DNA of 64,000 nucleotides, taken from assembly GCA_022497155.1 (NCBI GenBank), contig MU385739.1, positions 434,001 to 498,000 on the forward strand. Direction: 5' to 3'. The first letter of the stretch is position 1; the number at the start of each line of letters is the position of its first letter. The notes below the pieces were generated by a model. It was not told the DNA's origin and did not search any database. It saw nothing but the letters and a program-made list of their open reading frames with translations. The translations under genes and the position numbers were made by a program. Below, in pieces: positions 43,029 to 52,968 of the stretch. Source of the stretch: Whalleya microplaca. Taxonomy: Eukaryota > Ascomycota > Sordariomycetes > Xylariales > Xylariaceae.

Positions 43029-43382
43029 TGATAAGAGAGGTATGGGAGGTAGAAGTTGGTGGTGGGGGTCATTATCCCGCTCCTGAACTCGGAGTTCTGT
43101 GAAAGGGTAGCTCCACAACAGTCTCGACTTCTACATCCTCTATTGGTTCCAATAAAATATGCTGGGTTTGGTGGAGTCTTCGGGAAGACTTTATACACAT
43201 AATCAAAGTTCTCGTACTTCTGCCGTTGGATCCAGCACTCTGTGACAGTAAATAGAGACTTTGAGAAACAGTGAATTATGCCTTTGTACCTATCCATTCC
43301 TACCAGATTCATCAGAAGGATCCTAGAGTCAGATTGACATGAGAACTACCACAATTGATGCCTAAATCGATAACCTTGATAG
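43029..43382. promoter_or_regulatory. Cluster of GATA-factor (AreA-type) sites upstream of the permease
   Basis: HGATAR matches: TGATAA at 43029-43034, CGATAA at 43368-43373 and TGATAG at 43377-43382. The last two are 4 bp apart. AreA/NIT2 activates nitrogen-source permeases of this type in other fungi. Such short motifs also occur by chance. Confidence 0.3.
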
Positions 43383-43547
43383 GGTTACAGTCATATCTAG
43401 AAACGGACTGAGACAGAGAGCTAATTGGCGTGAAGAGAGTTTATTAGTACCGGTTTGTCTCCATAGACTCCTTAATGTACAACGCTTAAACAGCCACATC
43501 TGGCCACAACTACATGTAACTGCCACATGGCTCAAGCCACAATACCA

Positions 43548-43560
43548 CCCCCCCCCCCCC
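43548..43560. repeat. Poly-C run
   Basis: Thirteen consecutive C in the SET gene upstream region. Confidence 0.9.
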
Positions 43561-43728
43561 TCTCGCCATCAACCCATCGACCCCGCGGCAGCAATCAGCA
43601 ATGAGACCCCAAATTTAACCAAGCACCAAGGGTCTTTTTAGGGGTCCATCCATTACAAGATCAGATTTTCCAAGCTGCTCCACCCCTCGCGGTCCTCTCC
43701 CACGAACACACACGCAAGACACATTCTG

Positions 43729-43749
43729 GCTCGAGCTCTGAGCTCGAGC
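43729..43749. repeat. Perfect 21-bp palindrome
   Basis: GCTCGAGCTC-T-GAGCTCGAGC, two perfect 10-bp arms with one spacer base, about 530 bp upstream of the SET gene start. Confidence 0.85.
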
Positions 43750-44282
43750 AACGCTTCCAGGGAGGGACTAGTCGATCTGTACAACAGCTTTCGTGCCCAA
43801 GCCAAAAGTTCAACGCTTCAGATCTTCAGACTTCTAGGTCTTTTGCGGTCTCCGGACCTTCCAGTCCCAGGGCTGGTCTAGTCTCGCCACCCAGACTGCC
43901 AGCGCCTACATTCAAAGCTTGAGCGTGAACAAGTGTGAACAAGCTTGGTGTGATCCTGTCTGCGATCTGTCCGCGATCTGCCCCTCATCAGAGGTACCTA
44001 CCAGCAGTCGGAACTACCTCCGGCGGGCAACAAGATCCCCCATGAGCACGACATTGGCCGATCTTGATTTGACTGTTATACATTGTACACTGTCGGTCCT
44101 TGGGAACCTCTGCCCACCGTTGCAACGAGCTTGACCAGCGTACGAAGACCTCCTATTTGATCTAAAGACGTCGCTGGCGACTAAGCATGACGTTCTCTTG
44201 ACAAAGAATGCGCTCCCTCCCCCACGCCTCTGCTTAAGTCCCTAATCATCTCGGTCCCTAATACCCACCAGAGTGCTCCGCG

Positions 44283-45962
44283 ATGGACGAGTCCGAGGAA
44301 GAGATCGATACTCGAATCGAGTCGCTCCTACGTCAACGTCAAGCATTGACAGACGAGCTCCTGGCCAGCCCATATGACCTCGTCATATATATAAAGAGGG
44401 CGGTAATCTATGCCGACCTAGGCTACCCCGACCTCGCAGCTGGCGATGCCTACCGCGCATTACTATTGACCGACGAGGTTCTGGATGAGAGCTTCGAGTA
44501 CCATACCCAAGCCTTGGGCTCCTTGAACGCATATACGCACGACTCCGTTCTAGAAGTACTCAACTATCGTTCTCCTTTTGGGATTCACTCTCATTTGACC
44601 GAATTAGATGGCGCCCAAGATGTATTTGGGCTTGCTTCGCTTGCGTCAGTGCGATGCTATCAGATCCTGGCCTTAAGTCTGCTGCTTTGCGGTTGTCTTA
44701 AGAGCGCTTATAAGTTTTGCGAGCGCGGCCTTACTGTTGCGCCAGGCAACAGCACTCTCCTTAATACACGAGGCCACATTCATACAATTGCTGAGCGTAG
44801 AACGCGCAAGCCAATATCTGGTGTTGAATTTCTCCCAGATTGGGGGATGGTGCGTCGCGAAATCTATCCATGGAATACTTATGAGCCAGATCGATTTTCT
44901 GAAGAGTCCTTGGCCTTCCTAAACAAAGAATTGGCGAAAATGGCACCGAAATGTACTGTCCAGGTAGCGCAGCTACCAGTATTGCTTGGGAGTTCCAGCC
45001 GTACAGATGACTACGACATAATTCCAACATGTAATCAACTCGGCGTTTTTGCCAAGGAAGATATCGCGCCGGGAGAGGAAGTACTTGTGGAGTACTCCCT
45101 AGTGACGGCCAACAATCGCTTCAAGGAACCAGTATGCGATGCTTGCAGCGGCGAGCTTCCACCATTAGGGGGCGAGCCAAAAGCTGTCAATTGTCCAGAA
45201 TGCTACGATACAGTGTTTTGCGATCAGTCTTGCTTTGAGAAAGCTCAAGAGCTCTACCATCCGGCGGTGTGCGACAAAGACGTCGATTCTATTGCCAAGG
45301 ATCCCAATGCGAAAGAAGCCGACGAAACTCTCTACCTCCTGTTGCTTGCACGTGTTCTAGCCATGGCGGCTCATCAAGAACTACATCCCCTTGACGTCAG
45401 CCAGGTCAAATATATTTGGGGAGACTTTGTTTCCTCTCAGACTAATGAGATTAATCTATCACCTAATGCTGGCCCGCCCCCTGATTGGACTCTTCCGTTC
45501 TCTTTCATCTATAACATCGAAACGCCGCTCCACATACTTGAGAAAATGGATATCGATATTTTCGCAACTCTTGCTTATCATGATGTATGGGTGTTCAACA
45601 CGCTCTACAGCAAATTTCGCGGCACTGCGTCAGCCCGTAAGAATCCAAGAGACGGCCGACCTGACGTTGCCGCAGTGCATCCCTTTTGGTGTCTTGCCAA
45701 TCATGATTGTAACCCGAATGTCACATGGGAATGGGGAGGTCGAATGGTGTTGAAGGCGAGAGAGAAGAGAGTGGTCGGCAATGCACCAGGTGGGGTAAAG
45801 GCTGGGGAAGAGATCCTCAGCCACTATTGCGACGTAGACCTGCCAGTGCAAGAGCGCCGAGAATGGGCCAGCGGCAGCCTTAGTGGCTGGTGCATGTGTA
45901 GTAGGTGCCGAGAAGAGTCGACCGAAAATATCTCCAATCCCTCCCGGGTTGAAGATACCTAG
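44283..45962 (+). CDS. SET-domain protein with MYND-like zinc insert (SMYD-like)
   Basis: Single exon, 559 aa. Residues 10-165 are helical and TPR-like (LASPYDLVIYIKRAVIYADL, DLAAGDAYRALL, CERGLTVAPGN). The SET domain starts with LGVFAKEDIAPGEEVLVEYS (253-271). An internal zinc cluster follows with C285, C288, C304, C307, C313, C317, H326 and C330, in MYND-like spacing. Then comes a helical segment, and the catalytic half: CLANHDCNPNVTWEW (the NHxCxPN motif at 473-479), GEEILSHYCD (Tyr 515) and a post-SET CxCxxC (537-542). The order SET-N, zinc insert, SET-C, post-SET is that of SMYD-type lysine methyltransferases. The substrate may be histone or non-histone protein. The three core motifs that bind S-adenosylmethionine and lysine are all present, so an active enzyme is likely. 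Confidence 0.86.
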   Translation: MDESEEEIDTRIESLLRQRQALTDELLASPYDLVIYIKRAVIYADLGYPDLAAGDAYRALLLTDEVLDESFEYHTQALGSLNAYTHDSVLEVLNYRSPFGIHSHLTELDGAQDVFGLASLASVRCYQILALSLLLCGCLKSAYKFCERGLTVAPGNSTLLNTRGHIHTIAERRTRKPISGVEFLPDWGMVRREIYPWNTYEPDRFSEESLAFLNKELAKMAPKCTVQVAQLPVLLGSSSRTDDYDIIPTCNQLGVFAKEDIAPGEEVLVEYSLVTANNRFKEPVCDACSGELPPLGGEPKAVNCPECYDTVFCDQSCFEKAQELYHPAVCDKDVDSIAKDPNAKEADETLYLLLLARVLAMAAHQELHPLDVSQVKYIWGDFVSSQTNEINLSPNAGPPPDWTLPFSFIYNIETPLHILEKMDIDIFATLAYHDVWVFNTLYSKFRGTASARKNPRDGRPDVAAVHPFWCLANHDCNPNVTWEWGGRMVLKAREKRVVGNAPGGVKAGEEILSHYCDVDLPVQERREWASGSLSGWCMCSRCREESTENISNPSRVEDT

Positions 45963-47682
45963 CTGACGATTCCCATTACGGGATTTTCGACCATTACCTA
46001 CCATCTCGGGACGAGTCTGGTTCTTTCATGATTATACACGTGTCATGACTGCCGACTCGACGAGCCTTGCCACTTCACCTTAAAGTGCCCTGCTGTGCAG
46101 AGCTGCGTCCTACTATTGCCTCAAGGAAATTCACAATAGGGGGAGTATGACCTATGAGGATGATATGGGGTTAGACCAGCTACGGTCTACTGCTTCTCAA
46201 TAATCTGGTACTTAATTAGCACACGTGCCTGCGGGACTCTACATCATACCTAAGCATTCGAGGTCGTCGCGAAACACATACTCCACCCGCTCGATCGTTT
46301 CTCGATTACTTATCCTTTCCCTCCATTCTTTCCTTCCGCACACGAATTATATCTCAAACCCACCCACTTAGATGTCATTGAGTGGCATTGATTATACATG
46401 AATGAACTACAATACACAATCTAGTCGTGACAGAGCTAAAAACCAACCATGCCAATAAATAAACGAAACATTGAATGTCACAGCATCGATACTAGCCCAT
46501 TCATCGCATAGATTAAGGCAGTTGGAGCATTTACACATCTTAAGTATCTTCTTAGTCTACTTATATAGAAAAAGTATCAAGGGGACGTGTTGTCCTAGGA
46601 CTCTGGTCCTTGATAGGCTAACCGTAGCGACCTCGATCTCCTAATAGATCATGGGGTCAGTGGCCGATGGCCCACTGTTATAGTCACCTACCCTTGGTAA
46701 GCGGATAATGACTATCATCGTCTGATAGTACAAGCACAAGAACCACAAGCATCAGCCAAGTGCCTCGTCATTTAGCTAACACTAGGTTAACCAGAAGTGA
46801 CTGCTTCAAGATAAGTAACTGAGTTGCTACATGTCGTTTCCTATTCTTTGGAGGTTAGTAGGTTTGCTCTTTCCTAATTATAGGCTCTTCCCTTAGTGAT
46901 TATAGTGATAAAAGCCATCCTATGTCTCTCGGTGACCATGGGAATATGATATATCAACTACATGTTGAAATATTTCGCGATTTTCTCACACCAATTTATC
47001 TATTTTTCCACTCTGTGATTACTTATACTGTATGTTCAACACTAGCTTGAAGCAACCCGGCATTAATACCTCGGACAAAGTACCCTCGCTCCCAGCTATC
47101 AAGACCAACAAGAAGTCGTAACATTGATCTCCTCAGAACTTGTGCAGAACACAGAACCTCTTGAAAGTCATCATGCCGATATTCTTCGTTATTATATTCT
47201 TCGTCCTAGTGAACGTTCCCTTCAAATTACACTTCACTGACCACGGCCATGTTGGCTTTATGCTTACTGCCCCATCGGAACAGTCAGTGCCGCGTATAGT
47301 TAAGTGCAAGAGTTACAGGAACGACAGTCTCAAGATCTGCCGGGTCTGCGAATTCAACGTAGAGAAGCAATGCACCGTTCCATTCCAGGTACCTCACAAC
47401 CTAAAGCCGATCTTTGCGTGCTTCAGAGTCCGTTTGGAGGACTGATTCTTGGAAACCGGGAAGCCTTTGGACAGAGCCCTTCCGCGTGTCCGACCCATCG
47501 GATTCGCAGAACTTGTACGGGAACAGGATGCGACCGCATTGGCGTTCAGAGGCAATACGGCAAGCTTGTGTCACTAGGAGTCCACCGGGCCTGCGGAAGA
47601 CTTCCGGTGGGAAGTAGTCTGCAGGACAGTTGTTGAGCAAGACGCGTTTTTGCCGTTGCGGGTCGGCAACACGACGGCCATC
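45963..47682. other. Intergenic, one weak ORF
   Basis: Mostly AT-rich. At 47173-47390 there is a possible small membrane or secreted protein start (MPIFFVIIFFVLVNVPFKLH, then four Cys), but no terminus with conserved content and no plausible intron of normal size. I do not call it as a gene. Confidence 0.35.
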
Positions 47683-48255
47683 ATGGAGAACAAAACACTC
47701 CCGCGAACGACGTTCAGATTCGTGAAAACTACTTACACAGGTGAGTCAGCTTGATATTATCCCCACGGCCGTCCACTAATACAGCTCAAAGGGGTTGCTT
47801 GGGCGAGGCCTCAGCGTAATCAGGTCTTGCAGAGTCCTATCCAGGTCATTCATAATTGGCCGGGCGGGTCGAGCAAGAATGAGCAAAAGGTTCACACTTG
47901 CCTCGTTTATAATGATAACGCTACTTTATCATCCTGGGGTTATCTGTGTGAAGACGATGACTTGTTGGAAAAGCAGAAACGGGAATTCTTCAAGATTTTT
48001 CTTGACAAGCAGACACTAGAGGATGCGCATCGACAGGGTATCGGCCAGGCGCCCGCCTCTATCCTCGATGCGCAACGGCTAGTCTCAGACTTCCTACGCG
48101 AAGTCTATTCACATATCAAGTCAACTGTAGAGTTACATACGGGCATCAGCCATATTGGATGGCAACGCCCGAACGACCCACAAGCTAGGACGGATCTTCC
48201 GTCCTTAGATAGCTGTCCTCCAGGACTGTCAGTCCTGGAGAGAGACCATCAATGA
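47683..48255 (+). pseudogene. Truncated Hsp70-like (actin-like ATPase) gene
   Basis: Two segments, 47683-47740 and 47792-48255, join in frame through a 51-nt intron (GTGAGT...CTAAT...AAAG) and give a 173-codon reading frame. KTTYTGVAWARPQ is the end of the first phosphate-binding strand of fungal Hsp70/HSPA12-like proteins (normally GIDFGTTYTGVAW), but the GIDFG part is replaced by RFV-K. IQVIHNWPGG, KVHTCLVYND, LSSWGYLCED and REFFKIFLDKQTL follow as in the family, as do LVSDFLREVYSHIKSTVE and ISHIGWQ. After HIGWQ the homology stops, where full-length relatives (about 550-650 aa) continue with EFIFSVPTTW. The Walker-like first loop and over two thirds of the ATPase domain are missing, so ATPase activity is not expected. 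It may be transcribed, since the frame is open. Confidence 0.62.
48187..48240. repeat. Two adjacent hairpins at the Hsp70 breakpoint
   Basis: AGGACGGA-TCT-TCCGTCCT at 48187-48205 and CTCCAGGACT-GTC-AGTCCTGGAG at 48218-48240, both with perfect arms, 12 bp apart, beginning about 15 bp after the point where Hsp70 homology ends. Confidence 0.85.
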
Positions 48256-48329
48256 TACACATCTCAACTGTCACCCTATGTCCTACCATCACATTTTCCT
48301 AGGTGTATTTAAGCCAAGCACTGTAAAGC

Positions 48330-48660
48330 AGATGCGGCTGCTTGAAGTTATGCTTAATTATCTTACAAGTGTTCCATAAGGCTTTCTAAGTTAAGTATGT
48401 TTAACAGGCTTAATAAAACTTTCTTAAAACCTTTTAAATTATTACCGTAAATACCGACTACTAGATATATTATTATGGTGCAAGAAGTCCTCACAAATAT
48501 CGTCATGCATGTCATAAAATCATAAAATACAAACATAATTACAGATAATGTTATAAAAATAAGGTGGAAGGATATACTAAGCGTGATAAGAGCTAGAGTA
48601 CACATAAAGCCTTTTTGGCATATAAGAATATTAAATAGGGTCTTCGTTTAAATTGACCGT
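48330..48660. other. AT-rich island, possible RIP-altered or element relic
   Basis: Long stretches of A and T (TTATAAAAATAAGG, ATTAAATAGGG) unlike the flanks, immediately downstream of the truncated Hsp70-like gene. Could be repeat-induced point mutation of a transposon copy, but no transposon reading frame is visible. Confidence 0.35.
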
Positions 48661-49354
48661 AAGCTCCACTGATGACAATTTTCTTATATAACAGGAAAGC
48701 CAAGCACGACACGGAAAGAATACATAAGCTGTTCGAAAATTATTACTACAATGAGTGAGCGGGGCGCAATTAAGGTACGTCATCACCGAGGGCTGCTGTA
48801 TTGATGATTGGGCTGAATGTACAGAATATTTCGAGGTATCTTTATTGATGATACGTCCCACTAGTCTGAACTTTTCGAGTGTTGATATGCCTGTCTCTCG
48901 TTAGACTTCGACTCTTCATCAGTTGTCCGACAGTCTGACTAGACAGATGAGCCAAGAGTAGCTTAAGGGGTCGCCTTTTCATCTCGGACCACAATAAGCT
49001 GAGAATCTAGATTTTAAATGCAGGTGACCATTCCAATTTGCCAACTATTATTCGTCGTTGTTCATTAGCTGTGTTATCTACCTACCTAAAGGGCTTTAGC
49101 CGAGAAGCTCCTCAATCGTAGCCGGACATTCCGGGTCAAAGGTATCGGAATGATCGGGGTATCGGGAGTTTGTATGAAAGCAATACTGCCCTGTCTAGTC
49201 TCGAGACCACTCACGTACTTATCATTGCTAAGAGACTCGTCGACGGCTTCCGCGGTTCAACTTATTACTAACTAACTACTAGATATCATCTGATATCGAT
49301 ACGCACGGTGAACGCGCGCCCCGGAATGAAAGCTCCAATCCGGCTATCAATCCT

Positions 49355-49646
49355 CCCCGCGGAGCCCCATGGCGCCCCATGGGAGCCCCATACTGACGGG
49401 TCTGGCTATCGTCGCTTTCTCGGCGGTACGTCAATCCTGTGGATCTGGCCAGCCAGAGGGTGACGTCACGGTGTGGCATTCCTACACGCAAACGGTCAGC
49501 CTCATCAATGCGAGATTCCAAATTGCCAACTACCGGACATGGAAGATGGTATGAAGATTTGCAGAGGTCATCCTTCTTGGTATTCGGGCCTACTCGTAAA
49601 GGCTCGCTGGGGGGTCATGGGGCCCCATGGTCTACCCTTTCCCCGG
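49355..49646. promoter_or_regulatory. Candidate CreA (SYGGRG) sites upstream of sugar transporter
   Basis: CCCCGC at 49355-49360, CTGGGG at 49607-49612 and CCCCGG at 49641-49646 match the SYGGRG consensus on one strand or the other. GCCCCATGG-type motifs at 49363-49390 and 49621-49630 are also repeated. Carbon-catabolite control of a hexose transporter would fit, but short motifs arise by chance in GC-rich DNA. Confidence 0.3.
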
Positions 49647-49784
49647 CTTGCCCGGACTCTGGAGTATTTATTATACCATGCGAAACCCTGCTGCCACTCA
49701 TTTTTATACATATGTATAAGCCCAGAAGCGACCGTCTGTAGATATCAAATTGTTTGAATTGGATGGTACAGGAATCTCGTCATC

Positions 49785-51527
49785 ATGTTGGGCATAAGTG
49801 CACACGTCAACTTCGACGATGTCGATCCGAGCAAATCGGAAAAGAAGAATAATGTTGGCCATGACACAGAATCTCTCGACTATTCGCCTCTGCCGCGAGT
49901 AACGATGGCTTCCTTCACAATGGGGGCGCTGGTGTCTATGGGTGGTTTGATCTTCGGGTATGTACATCTAGTATAGTGACTATTAGGTAGCTAAATGCTG
50001 AAGAAATATAGGTACGACACTGGCCAGATCTCCGGTTTTCTAGAAATGCCGGATTTCCAACGTCGTTTTGGGCAAATCAAAGCCGACGGGTCGTATGGCT
50101 TCAGTAATGTTAGATCTGGGCTGATCGTTGGTTTGCTGTCAATCGGCACTCTTATTGGAGCCCTCATCGCCGCGCCCATTGCGGACAAGATAGGACGGCG
50201 TTGGTCGGTGTGCTTCTGGAGTATCGTCGTCTCCGTCGGGTTCATAATCCAAGTAGCTTCTGTCGATGCTTGGGAACAGATGATGATCGGGCGGTTAGTG
50301 GCTGGCTGGGGCGTCGGCGCCCTCAGTCTACTCGTGCCAATGTACCAAGCCGAAACGGCACCTCCGTGGATTCGCGGAGCATTGGTCTGCACGTACCAGT
50401 TATTCATCACGCTTGGTATCTTTCTGGCTGCTTGTTTCAACTACGGGACTTACGAACACCAGCGGGATAATTCGGGGTCATGGCGTATTGTCATCGGCCT
50501 TGGATGGATCTGGACCTTGATCTTGGGGATAGGAATTCTCGCCTTTAGCGAAACTCCTCGGTTCGATTATCGTAGAGGACGCGTTGACGAAGCTAGGAAC
50601 ACCCTCATGAAAGTATACGGCGCACCCGTGAATCACTACGCCGTTCAGACTCAACTGAAGGAGATCGAGAGCAAGCTTCGGGCTGAATCACAAATCAAGA
50701 AAAGCGCTATTGGCGGTCTGATGGAGATGTTCCGAGCGCCGCGCATGGGTTATCGGATCGCATTAGGTATGTTGCTGCAGGCATTCCAGCAGCTTACCGG
50801 CGCCAACTACTTCTTCTACTACGGTACGACTATCTTCCAGTCGGTGCAGATCAGTTCCTTCGTAACCCAGATGATTCTCAACGGAATCAACTTTGGAGTG
50901 ACCTTTATCGGGTTGTATTTGGTTGAGCACTATGGACGACGCAAATCCCTTATGGTTGGCAGTGTGTGGATGTTTATTTGCTTCATGATATTTGCCTCGG
51001 TTGGCCACTTTCTGCTGGACCGAGTGACGCCGTCCAACACCCCGACTGCGGGCATAGTGCTGATCGTGTTCGCGGCGCTCTTTATCCTAGGCTACGCGAC
51101 AACGTGGGGGCCGATGGTGTGGACGCTGATCGCCGAAATCTACCCGTCCCGGTACCGAGCGACGGCGATGGCCATGGCGACGGCGAGCAATTGGACATGG
51201 AACTTCCTCATCGCCTTCTTCACGCCCTTCATCACCTCCGCCATTGATTTCCGTTACGGCTACGTCTTCGCTGCCTGCAACCTCGTTGCTGGTGTCCTCG
51301 TCTACTTCTGCGTCATGGAAGGACAAGGCCGCACCCTCGAGGAAATTGATACCATGTATGTCGAAAACGTGAGTCCCAGGACCTCGGCGAAGTGGATTCC
51401 GCCTCCGCCTGAGGAGATGGCTCGTATTCGCATCCAGGCTGGAACTGAGATTGGTGATATATCGAATAGCTCCGGCGGGGAGCAGGAACAATCCAAGCTC
51501 GAGAATCAACATGCAGAGAATGTATAA
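49785..51527 (+). CDS. MFS hexose/monosaccharide transporter
   Basis: Two exons, 49785-49957 and 50012-51527, 562 aa. The 54-nt intron (GTATGT...TATAG) falls within the first membrane helix and rebuilds GGLIFGYDTGQISGFLEM, the sugar-transporter signature of helix 1. Also visible: ADKIGRRW and VEHYGRRK (the two D/E-R-x-G-R-R loops), RLVAGWGVGALSLLVPMYQAE (PESPR-like family start of helix 4-5), SETPR (variant of PESPR), QAFQQLTGANYFFYYGTTIF (helix 7 sugar-binding QQ-x-x-G), GPMVWTLIAEIYPSRYRA and WNFLIAFFTPFI. Twelve membrane segments. Proton-coupled or facilitated hexose uptake at the plasma membrane is inferred. The cytosolic C-terminus is hydrophilic and acidic. Upstream region holds possible CreA sites. 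Confidence 0.92.
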
Positions 51528-52331
51528 AAAATTGGTTATACATATGTTGGAGCTAGCGGCTTGGATTGCATAAGGGACTCCTAGCGTCCTATGTTTAGTC
51601 TCAATTCATGTTGTTAAGTATTGATTAGTACAGAATCCAGCCCATGAGATGTTTGTTCAAATTTAATTCCTAGGATCTATTAGATTGATGTGACCTTGGT
51701 TATACAGATTGCCTAGTTTATGATAGGGTCTCGTAAAGATCTGGGAAGTTTGCCAACCGTATGTCTCATGAGTCATCTAGATCGGACCCTTCTCATCCTT
51801 CTGTTACGTGCTCAGCTACGTTTCTTCGTTTCTTCTTTTGGCATTAACTAGAGTCAAGAGAAAGCAGCTCGCTCTATACTGGGAGACGTGTTGGCTTATC
51901 ATCCATACCAAAAGATGACCCCATGCCCCTTGGCTACCCCTATTCTCGACACACTGCCCAAAAGGAAGAAGCGGGGAAATTTAGGCATGGACTCTGGTAC
52001 AGTACTCTTTGTGATATTACGAAAATATATGAAACCATAAAGCAGCAAACCACTCTGTGTCTAGAATTAATATGATTTTATATTAGCCGACCTGTAGCAC
52101 AACTAAATTGCTTACTGTAAATCAGGTATAGGTTGTCATAGCCGTGCCAACTTGTCATGTAAAACATTGTATTTCACCAAATGAAATAAATTCGCGGAAA
52201 ATCAGAGTCTCATTACTCCTAGGCCATCATAAGTCACCCAGAAGCGACAGGTGAACCTGATATCTAAGCTATCTGGAGTCCTCCATCACCCATATATCAC
52301 CTCCACCTGTTCACCGAGTCCTCAGGTTAGT
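51528..52331. other. Convergent intergenic region
   Basis: 3' flanks of the transporter (+) and the CVNH gene (-). AT-rich; no gene seen. Confidence 0.55.
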
Positions 52332-52968
52332 TTACTTCTGAGGCGGCTTGTCGTCACAACCGGTGCTGTCTTTGGCACAGCCACGGTAGCCGAAGCAGAT
52401 GAGCTCACCATCGTCGTTGTTGACGAAGCCGTCTAAAGTCCAGTAGTTAGCTTGTGGAATATGCAGACGACGTCGTGCAACATATATCAAATCAACTTAC
52501 TCAGAAAAATGCTGACCTTCGGGCCATCCCGACCATCGCATGCGGCAAGGAGTCTTGAGTCGGCGAGGAGTTCCATGTCATGGCAGCTGGCGGCGAAGTC
52601 TCCGCCCGGGCCCGGGGCCATGTATCCGTCAGAGTTGACGATACAACTATGGCGAATATCTATGTCAGTATTTGCATAGACATATCGGAAAATGGCTTTT
52701 GGCTCGCAGGTTGCTAACTGCCATATTAGTGTGGGATTGAAGTCATGTACTGGTTCAGGTTGAGGACGGAGTGCCACTGATCGCCACCCTTATCCTTGCA
52801 GTAGGCCTCGAGCCAGGCATCGGGGCCATCTTGGGTGACGACCCAGCGATTACAGGTCTCCACGAATGCGTCGAGGTGTCCTGAAGCACGAGTAGTGTTT
52901 AGCAAGGGCGAGGCCATAGCTCCAGCCAAGAGACTGCCGACAGTAACGAGGGTCGTAATGGGCGACAT
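52332..52968 (-). CDS. Secreted cyanovirin-N homology (CVNH) domain protein
   Basis: Three exons: 52968-52751, 52646-52501, 52432-52332, 154 aa. Introns are 104 nt (GTACAT...ATAG) and 68 nt (GTAAGT...TTTAG). Signal peptide MSPITTLVTVGSLLAGAMA. Spliced sequence reads through the CVNH fold: WLEAYCKDKGGDQWHSVLNL, NHCIVNSDGYMAPGPGGDFA (continuing ASC), ADSRLLAACDG, and FLNGFVNNDDGELICFGYRG. The pattern L-N-x-C-[IL]-x-N-x-x-G and D-L-N-x-x-I-x-N-x-D-G-x-L is that of CVNH proteins, sugar-binding lectins known in ascomycetes and ferns. Even Cys content (C40, C57, C74, C88, C102 and three late ones, positions approximate) suits disulfides in a secreted protein. Ligand unknown; roles proposed for relatives include glycan binding in defence or cell-wall contact. 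Intron 2 interrupts the second half-repeat. Confidence 0.74.

Larger units (their letters stand above)
42937..44282. other. Divergent intergenic region
   Basis: Promoters of the permease (-) and SET gene (+). Contains GATA-type sites, a 13-nt poly-C run at 43548-43560, a perfect 21-bp palindrome at 43729-43749 and many CT-rich stretches near the SET gene. No gene seen. Confidence 0.5.
48256..49784. other. AT-rich patch then transporter upstream region
   Basis: 48330-48660 is very AT-rich and has no homology visible to me. From 49300 the composition turns GC-rich with repeated GCCCCATGG motifs and the likely promoter of the sugar transporter. No gene seen. Confidence 0.45.

Noticed and set aside
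47140..47445. Possible small membrane protein with four Cys
   Set aside because: No plausible 3' exon of normal spacing and no family resemblance. Kept only as a weak ORF in the intergenic note.
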